Below, piece after piece: positions 7,275 through 15,638 of a DNA stretch of 31,125 nucleotides. The translations under genes and the position numbers were made by a program. The notes under the pieces are model-generated. The model was not told the origin of the DNA, made no database searches, and was given only the letters and a program-made list of their open reading frames with translations. Positions within the stretch are counted from its first letter, which is position 1, and every line of letters begins with the position of its first letter. This DNA comes from JAVVPO01 sp036655715 (GTDB taxonomy: Bacteria; Bacillota; Clostridia; Lachnospirales; Cellulosilyticaceae), in assembly GCA_036655715.1 (NCBI GenBank), contig JAVVPO010000022.1, forward strand, positions 1 to 31,125, in the 5' to 3' direction.

Positions 7275-7415
7275 TTAGATATTTTTTGTAGTATCTATTC
7301 TAGTACTTGAAATGAGCTTTTTACAATTATTGCAAAAATAGCTACTCGCTCCACATGCATTCATCTGTTTCACTTCTTGTTTTCCACAATCTGGGCATAT
7401 AAATTTTTTCAACAT
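7275..7415 (-). CDS. 46-residue zinc-ribbon protein
   Basis: Found by reading the minus strand; too short for usual ORF cut-offs. The frame starts at ATG 7415 and ends at TAA 7275. The protein opens MLKKFICPDCGKQEVKQ, then MNACGASSYFCNNCKKLISS. It has a CxxC pair (Cys7, Cys10), a lone Cys21 and a second CxxC (Cys28, Cys31), i.e. one four-cysteine zinc ribbon plus one extra cysteine. Small proteins with NxCGAxxYFCNxCxxLIS are, to my recollection, widespread in clostridia and bacilli as zinc-ribbon proteins of unknown function. The ribosome site is weak (AGAAAGAAGAAAT). Upstream of tRNA-Leu on the same strand; function unknown. Confidence 0.65.
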   Translation of the reverse strand: MLKKFICPDCGKQEVKQMNACGASSYFCNNCKKLISSTRIDTTKNI

Positions 7416-7514
7416 ATTATTTCTTCTTTCTATAGTTATTTTATCTATTTATTTTCTATATTTTAGTATGTTACAATAAGCTATACTTTAAAATCCTTAA
7501 GGAGGATCTACTAG

Positions 7515-8753
7515 ATGAAAAAAGTTTTAGATACAAAGTACTTAAAGATTGCACTTTATACTATTTTTGTCATTTCTGCATCTATATTAGTTTATAGACT
7601 ATCTTCTAAATCTGATAACATTATGCCAAATATCACTTCATTTATCAAGTCAATTCTTGACATGTTTGCACCTATTATTACAGGCTTTATTATCGCCTAT
7701 CTTATGAACCCTGCTATGGGCTTTTTTGAAAGACATCTTTTCAAACTGATCAAGCCGCACTCTATCAATCAGTATAAGCTCATAAGAACTATTTCTATTA
7801 TTATCGTTTATATCTGTTTATTCGGTACAATCATCCTATCAATCCAATTTCTAATTCCACAAATACTCAATAATATTGAGGTGCTTGTTAACAGCACACC
7901 TACTTATATAACAGAGTTTAGAAATTTCCTTGATACACTAGAAGCTAATATAAATAATTCTTTAGTTACATTGCCACCAGATTTCATCGGTAACTTATTT
8001 GATTCACTAGATATTTCTAATATGTTCAATCTAAACTCTATCAATCTTGTATTCGAGAAGTTAGTCGTAAGTACTATGTCCATTGCAAGCCTTTTCCTTG
8101 ATGGTATCATTGCCTTTATCATTGCAATCTATATACTTGGACAAAAAGAGACTTTCACAAATGGCACTAAGCGTATTATTTATTCTCTTTTCAAAAAGAA
8201 TACAGCTGATAAGATTATAGATATCTCTAGCGAAAGTCATGAAATGATGATTAAGTTTTTTGTTGGTAAATCTATCGATTCTTTAATTATAGGTATTTTA
8301 TGCTTTATTGGATTATCTGCATTCCGTAATCCTTATGCCCTTTTACTTTCAATTATAGTCGGTATATTTAATATGATCCCTTATTTCGGACCATTTATTG
8401 GAGCAATCCCTGCTGTTATTATTACATTATTTGAAGGGCTTGGACCTGCTATTATTGTAGCTCTCTTCATTTTAGCACTACAGCAATTTGACGGTCTTTA
8501 TCTTGGACCCAAAATCATAGGAGATTCATTAGGTATTACACCATTTTGGATTATTTCAGGAGTTTCTATAGGTGGTGCATTAGCAGGTACTGCTGGTATG
8601 TTCTTCGCCTGCCCAATCTTAGCTGTTATCTTATTGACCATTAATAGGTGGCTAGATAAGAAGCTAGATGAAAAGGATATTAATCTACCTCAGCTATCTG
8701 TAGATGATGTTATCCCCCACATCACCCCTCCTACATCTTCTACAAACAAATAA
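7515..8753 (+). CDS. AI-2E family (PerM-type) membrane transporter
   Basis: 412 residues; ATG follows TTAAGGAGGATCTACTAG. The chain has the AI-2E/PerM layout: membrane pairs near residues 10-30 and 45-65, another at about 95-118, a soluble helical region at about 125-190, then a block with FVGKSIDSLIIGILCFIGLS, NMIPYFGPFIGAIPAVIITL, QQFDGLYLGPKIIGDSLGIT and SIGGALAGTAGMFFACPILA. This protein is closer to the general AI-2E family than the YtvI-type gene at 5334-6416. Members have been linked to autoinducer-2 export or Na+/H+ exchange, but substrates are mostly unproven. It is a single-gene unit between its own ribosome site and a shared terminator. The C-terminal tail (PHITPPTSSTNK) is polar and probably cytoplasmic. 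Confidence 0.85.
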   Translation: MKKVLDTKYLKIALYTIFVISASILVYRLSSKSDNIMPNITSFIKSILDMFAPIITGFIIAYLMNPAMGFFERHLFKLIKPHSINQYKLIRTISIIIVYICLFGTIILSIQFLIPQILNNIEVLVNSTPTYITEFRNFLDTLEANINNSLVTLPPDFIGNLFDSLDISNMFNLNSINLVFEKLVVSTMSIASLFLDGIIAFIIAIYILGQKETFTNGTKRIIYSLFKKNTADKIIDISSESHEMMIKFFVGKSIDSLIIGILCFIGLSAFRNPYALLLSIIVGIFNMIPYFGPFIGAIPAVIITLFEGLGPAIIVALFILALQQFDGLYLGPKIIGDSLGITPFWIISGVSIGGALAGTAGMFFACPILAVILLTINRWLDKKLDEKDINLPQLSVDDVIPHITPPTSSTNK

Positions 8754-8754
8754 T

Positions 8755-8793
8755 AAGAGGTGTCTATCACTAAGGTAGACACCTCTTGCTTTT
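8755..8793 (+). terminator. Shared terminator between the AI-2E gene and trxA
   Basis: A perfect 12-bp stem AAGAGGTGTCTA / TAGACACCTCTT (8755-8766 with 8776-8787) with a 9-nt loop and TTTT on the plus strand. It overlaps the end of the convergent trxA transcript, so it may serve both; the minus-strand T-run is weaker. Confidence 0.75.
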
Positions 8794-9109
8794 ATAGCAT
8801 TGAATTAATTTTTGCTTCTAATACTTGTTTTGGTAACGCACCTACAGATGTATCTACCACTTGACCATCTTTAATAAATAATATTGTAGGAATACTCATG
8901 ATATTGAATTTTGACGCTACTGCTCTATTTTCATCTGTATTAACTTTACCAATTTTCACTTTACCTTCAAATTGACCTGCTAATTCTGTAATAATTGGAG
9001 CAACCATTTTACAAGGTCCACACCAATCTGCATAGAAGTCAACCACTACTGGAACATCTGATTGTAACGCTTCTTCTTCAAAGTTAGCGTCTGTAAATTT
9101 AAATGCCAT
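8792..9109 (-). CDS. trxA: Thioredoxin
   Basis: 105 residues, full length for thioredoxin. The redox-active WCGPCK is at residues 29-34 (Cys30, Cys33). Other family marks are DFYADWCGPC, NTDENRAVASKFNIMSIPTI with the cis-proline, and the FIKDGQVV turn. It is a cytoplasmic disulfide reductant, normally recharged by thioredoxin reductase (not in this window). The start ATG follows AAGGAGGATTTAAT and lies 55 bases downstream of a near-consensus promoter, so it is probably a single-gene transcript. Confidence 0.97.
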   Translation of the reverse strand: MAFKFTDANFEEEALQSDVPVVVDFYADWCGPCKMVAPIITELAGQFEGKVKIGKVNTDENRAVASKFNIMSIPTILFIKDGQVVDTSVGALPKQVLEAKINSML

Positions 9110-9163
9110 ATTAAATCCTCCTTGATTGTATATTGCAATATATAAATATAATGTTATATAATT

Positions 9164-9192
9164 AGTATATTACATCTGTTGCTATCTTGCAA
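9164..9192 (-). promoter_or_regulatory. Promoter of trxA
   Basis: Minus strand TTGCAA (9187-9192), 17-base spacer, TATACT (9164-9169). Confidence 0.65.
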
Positions 9193-9248
9193 TAATTATT
9201 TTCCTTAGTATTTTATCATTTTTATATATAATCTATACTTTATATCAT

Positions 9249-9860
9249 TTAACTTCTTTTAATTCCGCTAAATGCTTGTTCTAAATAATCCTCTAGTTCA
9301 TCTATCTTTGTTATTATTCTTTTTCCAGATCCTAACTTATTATTTTTACTATATTCTTTTTCTTTAGCATTCAAGTACTCCTCTTTAGAAATAGGATATT
9401 TTTGATTTTTTTCTATATATTTATCTGGATAGACATCATAATAGTCTACTTGATTATCCTTATATTCTCCATAAGAATATGCAGAATCATAATAATTAGA
9501 ATCCTTATAATGCTTTTGAGCAGGTTTACTATATAAATTATCTTCTTTATTATAGTCTTGCTGATAGCTCTGTTGATAATCTTTTTGATAGGATTGTTTG
9601 GTATATTCTTGTTGCGTATTATTTTGATATGCATACTTATCATTAGAAGTAAAGCTATTCTCTACATGATTTTTCGAGTTCATATTCTTTACTTCATCGT
9701 TATCAAGTTGATATTTTTTTTGTTCATATACTTTCTGACCATATACCTTTTGAGCTTTTTCATTTTCTTTTACTAATTTATTTTTTGTAATATAAGCTTC
9801 TTGTTCTATTTGATAAATATAACATCTAGCTTTATATTTTAGTTGTTCGACTAACTTCAT
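9249..9860 (-). CDS. Tyrosine- and glutamine-rich low-complexity protein, unknown
   Basis: 203 residues; ATG follows ATGAGGTGAGATT. I count 29 tyrosines (about 14%), clustered at residues 75-170 in patterns such as QSYQKDYQQSYQQDY and YYDSAYSYGEYK. The N-terminus (MKLVEQLKYKARCYIYQIEQ) and C-terminus (IITKIDELEDYLEQAFSGIK) look helical and ordered, so the tyrosine-rich middle is a linker between two short helical ends. There is no signal peptide or membrane segment. I recognise no family. Tyrosine-rich proteins occur in spore coats, where tyrosines can be cross-linked; that is only an analogy. It lies downstream of trmB on the same strand with a 49-base gap. Confidence 0.7.
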   Translation of the reverse strand: MKLVEQLKYKARCYIYQIEQEAYITKNKLVKENEKAQKVYGQKVYEQKKYQLDNDEVKNMNSKNHVENSFTSNDKYAYQNNTQQEYTKQSYQKDYQQSYQQDYNKEDNLYSKPAQKHYKDSNYYDSAYSYGEYKDNQVDYYDVYPDKYIEKNQKYPISKEEYLNAKEKEYSKNNKLGSGKRIITKIDELEDYLEQAFSGIKRS

Positions 9861-9909
9861 AATCTCACCTCATATATTAACGTATATGTTAGTATATGAA
9901 ATTTGTCAC

Positions 9910-10560
9910 TTATTTGATATTTTTAGGAGGTATTGCCTCTAATCTATTAATAGTAAATCCTAGTTCTGAGAATTTCTTTTCATATTCCGTCATAATATTA
10001 TCTTCCATATCACTATTATGAAGATCTAAAGTAACATTTTTCATCAACCATTTTTCTAATGAAATTTCTTCAATAGAAGATGCAAATAGTCCTTTATTAT
10101 CTGTTTTGAAATGTAATTCTCCTTGTTTATCTAAGATATATTCATATTTCTTCAAAAAATCTCTGTACGTAAGTCTTCTTTTAGCATATCTAACCTTTGG
10201 CCATGGATCTGAGAAATTAAGATAAATTCTTGATACCTCTCCAGCTTCGAATATATCCATACAGTTTGCTACATCTACATATAGAAAATATAGATTAGCC
10301 GGTGTTTCTCCTTCATTAGCTTTTTTACAAGCTTTGTACACTACCGTTTCTGCTCTTTCTGCTGCTATATAATTAATATCTGGATTGCGTTTAGCAAGTT
10401 CTGTGATAAATCCTCCTTTACCACAACCAAATTCAACGTGTATAGGATTGTTATTTTCAAATATCTCATGCCATTTACCTTTGTAATCTTCTGGGCTTAA
10501 TAAAACTCTTTCATCATTCTCTAAGTACTCTGTTGCTCTGGGATCTCTTCTAAGGCGCAT
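9910..10560 (-). CDS. trmB: tRNA (guanine-N7-)-methyltransferase
   Basis: 216 residues from ATG 10560, which follows AGGAAGGAAAGTATT; the frame is open to 10620, but the longer start lacks a good ribosome site and would add 20 residues not seen in the family. The chain begins MRLRRDPRATEYL. It transfers a methyl group from S-adenosylmethionine to N7 of G46 in the tRNA variable loop. Motifs: SAM site HVEFGCGKGGFITELAKRNP, then NYIAAER, the signature NFSDPWPKVRYAKRRLT, and FKTDNKGLF near the end. Upstream on this strand is the terminator of the proline-repeat gene, so trmB starts a new transcript, possibly including the tyrosine-rich gene. Confidence 0.95.
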   Translation of the reverse strand: MRLRRDPRATEYLENDERVLLSPEDYKGKWHEIFENNNPIHVEFGCGKGGFITELAKRNPDINYIAAERAETVVYKACKKANEGETPANLYFLYVDVANCMDIFEAGEVSRIYLNFSDPWPKVRYAKRRLTYRDFLKKYEYILDKQGELHFKTDNKGLFASSIEEISLEKWLMKNVTLDLHNSDMEDNIMTEYEKKFSELGFTINRLEAIPPKNIK

Positions 10561-10660
10561 AATACTTTCCTTCCTCATATGTGTTTTAATTATCCTATAT
10601 TGTATCATGATTTTTTCCATCTTGCATTTGTTAGTTTCTAGAAGTCTCTTCCTTACATAA

Positions 10661-10706
10661 AATAGAAAAAGCCAAAGGTTCTATGGCATACAGTTCCTTC
10701 GGCTTT
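10661..10706 (-). terminator. Terminator of the proline-repeat gene
   Basis: Minus strand stem AAAGCCGAAGG / CCTTTGGCTTT (10696-10706 with 10668-10678, one mismatch) followed by TTTTTCTATTTT, 28 bases after the stop at 10734. Confidence 0.75.
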
Positions 10707-10733
10707 AGTTTTAACTTTTACTTAGTTTTTCTC

Positions 10734-13042
10734 TTAAATCATAGCAAGCCAGTATCCTGGTTCTCCTGTTGCTAATTTATCTGCATTACGGCATACAAAG
10801 CGTTCTATCTTATCAATATCCAATATGTGTCCTCTTGTTTGATGATAGATATCTGGAATACCTATATAATACTGTTCAACTTCTCTATCTTTACCTAAAA
10901 TTAGATGATTGAACTTATGATAGCTAAAAGTTATAAATGGTTGTGTCGCCCATTCATATTTTAATTGAGGAATAGATATAAGTTCAGCTAATGATATTCT
11001 TACCCAGTCTATAGGTTGACTATCTTTTTCAAAAGGCTTAATACTAGCTGATGTTTCAAATATTTCTCTTACTCTATCGTACTCTTCTTTTTTAGAAAGA
11101 GCTCCTTTTTCATTTTCAGAGATTACTTCTTTAGTATTTACTTTATTTTTTTTTTGATTTATTTCTTCTGTTTTTTCTCTAATTATTTCTGCTTCTTTAT
11201 CAGTGGAATATCCTACAACATTATTTTGTATATTTTCTCCAACTACACTGGTTTTCAGAAGTTGTTGTAAGCTTTTCAATTTGACTTCTAATTGTTCTAA
11301 GAAATCTACCTCTTCTTCTGAAGTTTCATTATCACTAGTTCCTGGTTTTGCTAATGCTGCTGTTTCATAAAAGCTTTCATCCTCATCTTTTATTACTTCT
11401 ACAGGTTTTTTACAGGATTTACATCCTCTATTTACATTATAGCCTATATCAAATTGCTCATTGAGTATTTCCCTTAATCTATTCTCTAGCTCATTACTTT
11501 CTACATTACTTTCTTCTATTTCATTTCTAGTATTATTAACTTCTTGTTTACTTACTAGTTTATTATCTATTAATCTTTTAATTTGCTCTTCTAATTCATC
11601 TTTTTTATCTAGAATCTCTTGACGACTTATCCCTTGAGTGAGAAGTTCATCTAACTTAGTTTGAATATTTTCTTGAAGATTTTCTTGCTGTTCATCGTCA
11701 CGACTTAATGCTTCAATAATATCCTTAATTTGCTTGCTTAAATTCTTGCTTCCTTTTTTTCCTTCACAACCACATGAACAAGGTTTCTTTTCTGGTTCAG
11801 GCTCTACTTCTGGCATTGGTAATCCCTCTGGTCCTGGTCCTGGCTTTGCTGGTTGATTAGGTTTTACTGGGCATGGTTTTACTCCCGGTGTTGGTAAGAT
11901 TACGGGTCCTGGTCCTGGGCTTGCTGGTTGGTTTGGCTTTACTGGNNNNNNNNNNNNNNNNNNNNNNNNNNNNNNNNNNNNNNNNNNNNNNNNNNNNNNN
12001 NNNNNNNNNNNNNNNNNNNNNNNNNNNNNNNNNNNNNNNNNNNNNTTGGTAAGATTACGGGTCCTGGTCCTGGGCTTGCTGGTTGGTTTGGCTTTACTGG
12101 GCATGGTTTTACTCCCGGTGTTGGTAAGATTACGGGTCCTGGTCCTGGGCTTGCTGGTTGGTTTGGCTTTACTGGTTCTGGTTTTACTCCTGGTGTTGGT
12201 AAGATTACGGGTCCTGGTCCTGGGCTTGCTGGTTGATTAGGTTTTACTGGGCATGGTTTCACTTCGGGTGTTGGTAGTACTACTGGTCCTGGTCCTGGGT
12301 TTGCTGGTTGGTTTGGCTTTACTGGTTCTGGTTTTACTCCAGGCATTGGTAAGATTACTGGTCCTGATCCTGGTTTTGCTGGTTGGTTTTGTTTCATCTT
12401 TCCAGTATCTTCAGCTTCTTCTGACTGAATAGGTGTTATAACTTCTGTGTTTAGGGCCTTTTTATCTTCTGATATTTTTTTCGCTGTTGCTTCTCCTTCT
12501 ATAGCGAGAGACTCTTCTGACTGAATAGGTGTGATAACATCTGTATTTAGAGCTTTTTTATCTTCCACTTTTGCCTTTGATGCTTTTGGTGTTGGTGTTT
12601 TATCTTTTCTTTCTTCTTGCATAGATTTAGGCTCTTTTTTAGGTAATCCTTTTTCTAAGATAGGTGTAATAAGGTATTTGTCATTTACATATCCTATCAT
12701 AACCGTATCTGTATTACCTACTGTATCGCCTTCTATTACAATAGCTATACAATCTATATTATCTGCTTTTACACCTTTACCTTGCATATTATTAATGTCT
12801 ATTTTAAAGTTTGTCATTTTATTTTCGTTGGGTTCATTAATAGTGCCTAATCTTACGGCTTTATTATCTTTTTTACTAAGTCCATAGCATATGTATTCCT
12901 TACCTTGTAAGCTTCTAAGGTTTTGCAAATAAACTCTTACCATTCCTGGCATACAAATAATAACATGGCCTGATGGACTTTTTTGGCTTTTGCCATATCC
13001 ATTTATATTTTCTTCTAAATTAATAAACGTGTTCAGATACAT
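10734..13042 (-). CDS. Large proline-rich repeat protein, interrupted by an assembly gap
   Basis: Start ATG 13042 follows AAGGGGAGAATACA; stop at 10734. A 100-N gap (11946-12045) separates two frames that I read as one gene. Order: N-terminal domain of about 130 residues (VRVYLQNLRSLQGKEYICYG is typical), a linker with two copies of DKKALNTxVITPIQSEE, at least six 25-residue units like VKPNQPASPGPGPVILPTPG, a cysteine knot-like CSCGCEGKK, a charged coiled-coil at roughly 100-200 residues before the end, a CKSCKK motif, and a C-terminal domain of about 90 residues (PIDWVRISLAELISIPQLKY onward, ending GYWLAMI). No signal peptide. The end domains resemble clostridial proteins of unknown function (DUF6128-like is a weak recollection). 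A structural or spore-surface role is possible but unproven. Merged length would be about 717 residues if the contig ends overlap. Confidence 0.75.
11793..12397 (-). repeat. 75-bp tandem repeats coding 25-residue proline-rich units
   Basis: Units alternate endings VKPCP and VKPEP and share KPNQPA(S/K/N)PGPGPVILP(T/M)P. Four full and one partial unit lie right of the gap, about two units left of it. Central units are almost identical at DNA level, outer ones diverge, as expected from unequal exchange. The plus strand is also open through the repeats, but that frame is a shadow. Confidence 0.9.
11946..12045. other. Assembly gap of 100 N inside the tandem repeat
   Basis: Exactly 100 N, a placeholder length. 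The 55 bases before it (11891-11945) are identical to the 55 bases after it (12046-12100), so its true size cannot be 100 and the two flanking contigs may overlap. Confidence 0.95.
12417..12565 (-). repeat. Two 53-bp direct repeats in the linker of the proline-repeat gene
   Basis: Copies at 12417-12469 and 12513-12565 differ at only a few bases and encode EDKKALNTxVITPIQSEE twice. They are separate from the 75-bp array and show a second duplication in the same gene. Confidence 0.8.
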
Positions 13043-13112
13043 TGTATTCTCCCCTTTTCTTGTCCGTAACTTATTTCTATATTTATATGAGAAAATACTT
13101 CTATATAGAACT

Positions 13113-13140
13113 AAAAAACCTCTGACAACTTAGTCAGAGG
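13113..13140 (-). terminator. Terminator of the aroF-pheA-ridA operon
   Basis: Minus strand: perfect 8-bp stem CCTCTGAC / GTCAGAGG (13133-13140 with 13119-13126), loop TAAGTT, then six T. It lies 9 bases after the ridA stop. Confidence 0.9.
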
Positions 13141-13149
13141 CATTTTGTA

Positions 13150-13533
13150 TTATTTATTTATTAAAGCAATTGCTTCTATTTCTACTTTTGCAAGCTTTGG
13201 TAATTTACCTACTTCTACCGCACTTCTAGCTGGGTATGGCTCTACAAAATACTGTGCATAAACTTCGTTTACTTTAACAAAATCATTAATGTCATCTAAG
13301 AATACTGTTGTTTTTATAACATTCTTTATGCTACTTCCAGCTGCTTCTAATACCTGTATAAGGTTCTTACAAGCTTGATGTGATTGTTCTTCTACCGTAA
13401 GTGCAAGTTCCATAGTAGTTGGGTCCATTCCTAATTGACCTGATGTGTATACCATCTCTCCTACTACAACAGCCTGTGAGTAAGGCCCAATAGCTTGTGG
13501 TGCCTCTTTTGTTGATACTATCTTTTTCTCCAT
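13150..13533 (-). CDS. ridA: RidA family enamine/imine deaminase
   Basis: 127 residues, full length; ATG follows AGGAGGAAATAATC. RidA hydrolyses reactive enamine/imine intermediates released by PLP enzymes. Marks of the family: APQAIGPYSQAVVVGEMVYT at the start, SGQLGMDP, and PYPARSAVEVGKLPKLAKVE, in which the arginine is the substrate-carboxylate contact and the glutamate (VEIEAIA) is near the active site. It follows pheA by 12 bases and ends the operon, so it may protect enzymes when aromatic amino acids are made; that is inference. RidA homologues also occur as subunits of other deaminases, so the exact substrate is open. Confidence 0.92.
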   Translation of the reverse strand: MEKKIVSTKEAPQAIGPYSQAVVVGEMVYTSGQLGMDPTTMELALTVEEQSHQACKNLIQVLEAAGSSIKNVIKTTVFLDDINDFVKVNEVYAQYFVEPYPARSAVEVGKLPKLAKVEIEAIALINK

Positions 13534-13545
13534 GATTATTTCCTC

Positions 13546-14496
13546 CTAAGGTTTAATATTATACCCTCTATAGTTACCTAGTATTCTAAAACATTTACTT
13601 TCAGCATTAATCTTACCTAGTGCAATTAACATATTGGCATCTTCTAAATTGCCTTCTAAATCTACAAAGAAAAAGTAATGCCAAGATTTATCTTTTATAG
13701 GTCTTGATTGTATTTTAAGTAAATTGACTCCATTATATGCAAAATGTGATAAGACTTGATATAAGGCTCCACTAGTATGTTGGGTTGTAAATACTATACT
13801 TACTTTATCACATTCTGCTGAAACTTTCATGTTTTTTGCTAAGACAATAAACCTAGTTGAGTTATTATCATTAGTATTTATATCAGCTTCCAAAATATCA
13901 AGCCCATATAAAGAGGCTGCCCTCTTGCTAGAAATAGCTGCCTTTGTCTTGTCTGTCAGCTCCGAAATAAACTTACTTGCCATGGCGGTATTTGCATGAG
14001 GTATCGCCGTCATATATTTATGTTTTTTTAAAAACATCTTAGATTGTCCAAAGGCCTGTGGATGAGAGTATACCTCTTTTATATCTTCTAACCTAGCTCC
14101 AGGTACTCCAACCAAATTATGCCTTACCTTGATAATCTCCTCACCTATAATGTAGAGATTATACTTATTCACTAGATCATAAACATCTAATACCTCACCT
14201 GTATATGAGTTTTCTATTGGGAGTACTCCATAATCTATTTCACCCTTGTTAATAGCTTCAAAGACCTCTTCAAACTCATCATATCTAGCCATTTCTTCAC
14301 ACTGCGAAAAATAGTTATGTGCCGCTTCTTCACTAAATGAGCCTAGCACACCTTGATAGCCCACTCTAGGGTTATCTATTCCTTTGTTATCTAGTGCCTC
14401 TTCTATAGCCCTTAAGAGCTCTTTATTCTGACAGTATAGCCTTTCTATAGATAAGTTTAGCTTTTCCCTAATACTCTTATACTGGTTTTCTTCCAT
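13546..14496 (-). CDS. pheA: Prephenate dehydratase with regulatory ACT domain
   Basis: 316 residues. It decarboxylates and dehydrates prephenate to phenylpyruvate, the committed step to phenylalanine. Residues about 43-220 hold the catalytic domain: GYQGVLGSFSEEAAH, YGVLPIENSYTGEV, SHPQAFGQSKMFL and NNSTRFIVLAK with the catalytic Thr214-Arg215-Phe216. Residues about 232-310 form the ACT domain (TSGALYQVLSHFAYNGVNLL, then IQSRPIKDKSWHYFFFVD), where ESRP is usual and QSRP is seen. The first 42 residues (IREKLNLSIERLYCQNKELL) are a helical stub, too short for an AroQ chorismate mutase domain; bifunctional PheA proteins have about 85-90 residues there. A single base separates it from the aroF stop. 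Confidence 0.95.
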   Translation of the reverse strand: MEENQYKSIREKLNLSIERLYCQNKELLRAIEEALDNKGIDNPRVGYQGVLGSFSEEAAHNYFSQCEEMARYDEFEEVFEAINKGEIDYGVLPIENSYTGEVLDVYDLVNKYNLYIIGEEIIKVRHNLVGVPGARLEDIKEVYSHPQAFGQSKMFLKKHKYMTAIPHANTAMASKFISELTDKTKAAISSKRAASLYGLDILEADINTNDNNSTRFIVLAKNMKVSAECDKVSIVFTTQHTSGALYQVLSHFAYNGVNLLKIQSRPIKDKSWHYFFFVDLEGNLEDANMLIALGKINAESKCFRILGNYRGYNIKP

Positions 14497-14497
14497 A

Positions 14498-15523
14498 TTA
14501 GTTGCCTCTTACTGTTCTATTTTCTATAGCTGCATATTTACTCATCTTCTTTATAAATTCATCAAATCGATCAGGAGTAATAGATTGTGGTCCATCACAT
14601 AATGCTTTGGCTGGATTATTATGCACTTCTATAATCACTCCATCTGCTCCTGATGCAATAGCTGCCATGCACATTGGTTCAATCATGAATCTAAGCCCTG
14701 TAGCATGACTTGGATCTACGATAACAGGTAAGTGGCTTAACTTCTTAACAGCAGGAATTGCAGATAAGTCTAATGTATTTCTAGTATAGTTTTCAAATGT
14801 TCTAATTCCCCTCTCACAAAGGATAACTTGTTCATTTCCACCAGCCATAATATATTCCGCTGCCATAAGCCATTCTTCTATCGTTGAGGATAGACCTCTT
14901 TTAAGTAAGATAGGCTTTCTAGTCCGTCCTAGTTCCTTAAGTAATGCAAAGTTTTGCATATTTCTCGCCCCAACTTGAATGACATCTACATCCTCTACGA
15001 ATTTATCTAAAGTTTGTGGATACATAATCTCTGTTACAATAGGTAATCCTGTAATTTCTCTAGCTTTCTTCAAGAGTTCAAGTCCATCTTCTTCTAGTCC
15101 TTGGAAAGCATATGGAGATGTGCGAGGCTTATAAGCTCCTCCTCTTAAGAATGTTGCCCCTGATGCCTTAACACGTTCTGCAATATTTACAATTTGCTCT
15201 TCACTTTCTACAGAACAAGGCCCCGCTATAATAGCTAACTCATTTCCACCTATTATGCTATCCCCGACTTTAATAATAGTGTTGTCTGGATGAAAAAGCC
15301 TATTTGCTTTTTTAAACGGCTCTCTAACCATCATTACCTTATGTACTCTTGTATCATTTTCTAGTTGATCCTGGGCTAAGCTAGGTGTATCTCCTACTAA
15401 ACCTAATACTGTACACTCACTTCCTTTGATAGGTTGTACCTGTACATTGAAACTATCTTCTAATTCATTTATTAATTGACTTACTTCATTTTCACTAACT
15501 CCGTATTTTAATACTACTAACAT
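14498..15523 (-). CDS. aroF: 3-deoxy-7-phosphoheptulonate (DAHP) synthase, type I-beta with N-terminal ferredoxin-like domain
   Basis: 341 residues from ATG 15523, preceded by AAGGAGGGTGTTAAA; the frame is open to 15580 but the region upstream is the terminator hairpin. It condenses phosphoenolpyruvate with erythrose 4-phosphate, the first step of the shikimate pathway. Residues 1-70 form the small N-terminal domain (MLVVLKYGVSENEVSQLINE) linked to feedback control in this class. The barrel shows AIIAGPCSVESEEQIV, RGGAYKPRTSPYAFQG, QVGARNMQNFALLKE, PILLKRGLS and VIVDPSHATGLR. It heads aroF-pheA-ridA and is preceded by a probable attenuator, so expression should answer to aromatic amino acid supply. 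Confidence 0.96.
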   Translation of the reverse strand: MLVVLKYGVSENEVSQLINELEDSFNVQVQPIKGSECTVLGLVGDTPSLAQDQLENDTRVHKVMMVREPFKKANRLFHPDNTIIKVGDSIIGGNELAIIAGPCSVESEEQIVNIAERVKASGATFLRGGAYKPRTSPYAFQGLEEDGLELLKKAREITGLPIVTEIMYPQTLDKFVEDVDVIQVGARNMQNFALLKELGRTRKPILLKRGLSSTIEEWLMAAEYIMAGGNEQVILCERGIRTFENYTRNTLDLSAIPAVKKLSHLPVIVDPSHATGLRFMIEPMCMAAIASGADGVIIEVHNNPAKALCDGPQSITPDRFDEFIKKMSKYAAIENRTVRGN

Positions 15524-15548
15524 TTTAACACCCTCCTTAGTTTTAAGT

Positions 15549-15590
15549 AAAAAATAAAGGACTCTATGCATAATTTGCACAGAGTCCTTT
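15549..15590 (-). terminator. Attenuator terminator in the aroF leader
   Basis: Minus strand: 15-bp stem with one G-U pair (15576-15590 with 15556-15570), loop AATTA, then ATTTTTTAC. It lies between the promoter and the aroF ribosome site, so it would stop transcription before aroF unless prevented. There is no full-size gene between it and the rsmA stop. Confidence 0.85.
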
Positions 15591-15638
15591 ATTACGAATT
15601 ATTTTATCATTTTACTGAATAAAATGGACTTTACATTT

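Noticed and set aside
11928..12240. Plus-strand frames with repeated Gly/Val/Leu units
   Set aside because: They are the reverse reading of the 75-bp proline-coding repeats and have no start signal of their own.
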